A stretch of 64,000 bases of DNA, taken from assembly GCF_005144585.1 (NCBI RefSeq), contig NZ_SSMQ01000026.1, positions 1 through 64,000 on the forward strand, in the 5' to 3' direction. The position numbers and the translations under genes are program-made. Of the stretch, positions 63,222 through 64,000 are shown piece by piece. The notes beneath the pieces were generated by a model. It was given only the letters and a program-made list of their open reading frames with translations, did not search any database and had not been told where the DNA came from. The stretch comes from Polyangium fumosum (GTDB taxonomy: Bacteria; Myxococcota_A; Polyangia; Polyangiales; Polyangiaceae). The number at the start of each line of letters is the position of its first letter. The stretch's first letter is position 1.

Positions 63222-64000
63222 GCTTCGTCGCGATCACGCGCCTGCCGGGCGCGCGTATCGAGCTCCTCCTCGAGGTCCGCGTAGAGCGAAGGATCCACCG
63301 GAAGGAGGAACTCGCGGAAGGGATTTTGCGGCAGCCTCCGCGTCCGCGCTCCCATGTCCCGGCAAAGGTCGTCGATGTAGTGGAAGTTCCAGGGCACGAC
63401 GCACGCGCCGGCCGTGAACGCGTCCGGCCGCTCGCGCTTGCGGTAGGCGATCCACTCGTCGATGCGCGCGATCACCTCCTCCCGCGGCGGCAGCTTCATC
63501 CGGCCCAGGAAGAGCTCGCAGAGCCACCGCGCCCCGACCTCCGAGGTGAGCTGGCTGTAGAGGCTGTTCACGAAGCCGCAAAAGCCGAGTCCCGGGACGT
63601 CGGGATGGTAGAGGCCACGATAAAGCCGGAACGTTCCGTCCTCGTCCTGCACGACGCGCCGGAGCGAGGGGTCGAGGAAAGGGAACTCCTGGCGGAAGCC
63701 CGTCCCGAAGATCACGACGTCGGCCGGGATGCGCTTTCCCTGGGAGGTCTCCACGGCGCCTTCGTGAAACCGAGCGATCTCGCCCCGCGCGAGCTTCAGC
63801 GTCCCGCGCTGCGCGGCCTCGTAAAAGCCTGGGGGCGTCATGTTCAGCGAGCAACCGACGCCGCTCAGCGGCATCTCGGGCCGGAGGCCGCTCTTGCTGA
63901 GCCCGAGGTCCATGTCGAGGGCGGCCATGACCCCGCCCCAGTACTGGGCGACGAACCCGCTGGCCCTCTCGTGGAGCGCGCGCTCAAAACCCTCGGCGCC
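63173..64000 (-). CDS. Flavin-containing monooxygenase-like protein, 5' end outside the window
   Basis: The visible 275 C-terminal residues include VVIFGTGFRQEFPFL, the ATG/Y-like motif, then PGLGFCGFVNSLYSQLTSEVGARW and a C-terminal helical part. This matches the distal half of FMO/Baeyer-Villiger-type monooxygenases, which use FAD and NADPH to oxygenate substrates. The FAD and NADPH glycine motifs lie beyond the window edge. The frame is open to base 64000. It overlaps the cyclic-nucleotide-binding gene. Confidence 0.75.
   Translation of the reverse strand, partial: GAEGFERALHERASGFVAQYWGGVMAALDMDLGLSKSGLRPEMPLSGVGCSLNMTPPGFYEAAQRGTLKLARGEIARFHEGAVETSQGKRIPADVVIFGTGFRQEFPFLDPSLRRVVQDEDGTFRLYRGLYHPDVPGLGFCGFVNSLYSQLTSEVGARWLCELFLGRMKLPPREEVIARIDEWIAYRKRERPDAFTAGACVVPWNFHYIDDLCRDMGARTRRLPQNPFREFLLPVDPSLYADLEEELDTRARQARDRDEACTTPETSRSSSNAFS

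Overview
GC-rich bacterial chromosome, most likely a myxobacterium of the Polyangiales group (Polyangium/Sorangium relatives). The assignment is inferred from gene content and not from a marker phylogeny: three Ser/Thr kinases (one fused to a formylglycine-enzyme-like module, one to a STAS-like tail), a PP2C phosphatase, PAS-STAS, PilZ, GAF, DUF4388-J-domain and cyclic-nucleotide proteins, many Cys-anchored lipoproteins, and two very large VIT/von Willebrand proteins with gliding-motility (AgmX/PglI-like) features. No rRNA, CRISPR array, transposase or prophage is visible. Most of the window is one-gene or two-to-three-gene transcription units separated by short spacers.

Layout. 1-6.3 kb: a methyltransferase, two lipoproteins (one a Sel1-repeat protein), a TerB-like protein and a decayed locus (the C-terminal half of a Thg1-type tRNA-His guanylyltransferase plus a 25-codon gene start), punctuated by copies of a multi-hairpin intergenic repeat. 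6.3-12 kb: a DUF4178 protein divergent from a membrane spermidine-synthase-like protein and an FAD amine-oxidase-like protein, then PP2C. 12-16.4 kb: a cyclic-nucleotide operon (Crp-like regulator plus class II phosphodiesterase), groES-groEL, and tRNA-Gln(CTG)/tRNA-Glu(CTC) with promoter and terminator. 16.4-36.2 kb: dehydrogenase, membrane phosphoesterase, kinase-FGE fusion, hydrolase, an unrecognised coupled gene pair, PAS-STAS, PilZ, Kelch lipoprotein, DUF4388-J protein, a tightly coupled GAF/subtilase/TPR operon, flavin reductase and sirtuin. 36.3-47.5 kb: two overlapping VIT/vWA giants and an OmpA-family protein with calcium-binding-type repeats. 48-64 kb: an outer-membrane-type protein, alaS, an unknown gene, a 42-bp tandem repeat, a second PAS-STAS, a nuclease-like protein, a prolyl oligopeptidase, two kinases, a Cys-rich lipoprotein, a cyclic-nucleotide-binding protein and the end of a flavin monooxygenase.

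Main points for a second look: (i) the truncated Thg1 gene whose break lies exactly at the edge of a hairpin repeat, and the repeat family itself; (ii) a recurring start-site signature, a -10-like hexamer 6-7 nt before an ATG with no Shine-Dalgarno sequence, which suggests leaderless transcripts for several regulatory genes; (iii) the GAF/cytoplasmic-subtilase/TPR operon; (iv) the unrecognised acidic-protein pair preceded by a cluster of GGACATT/AATGTCC motifs; (v) the DUF4178/SpeE-like/amine-oxidase cluster.
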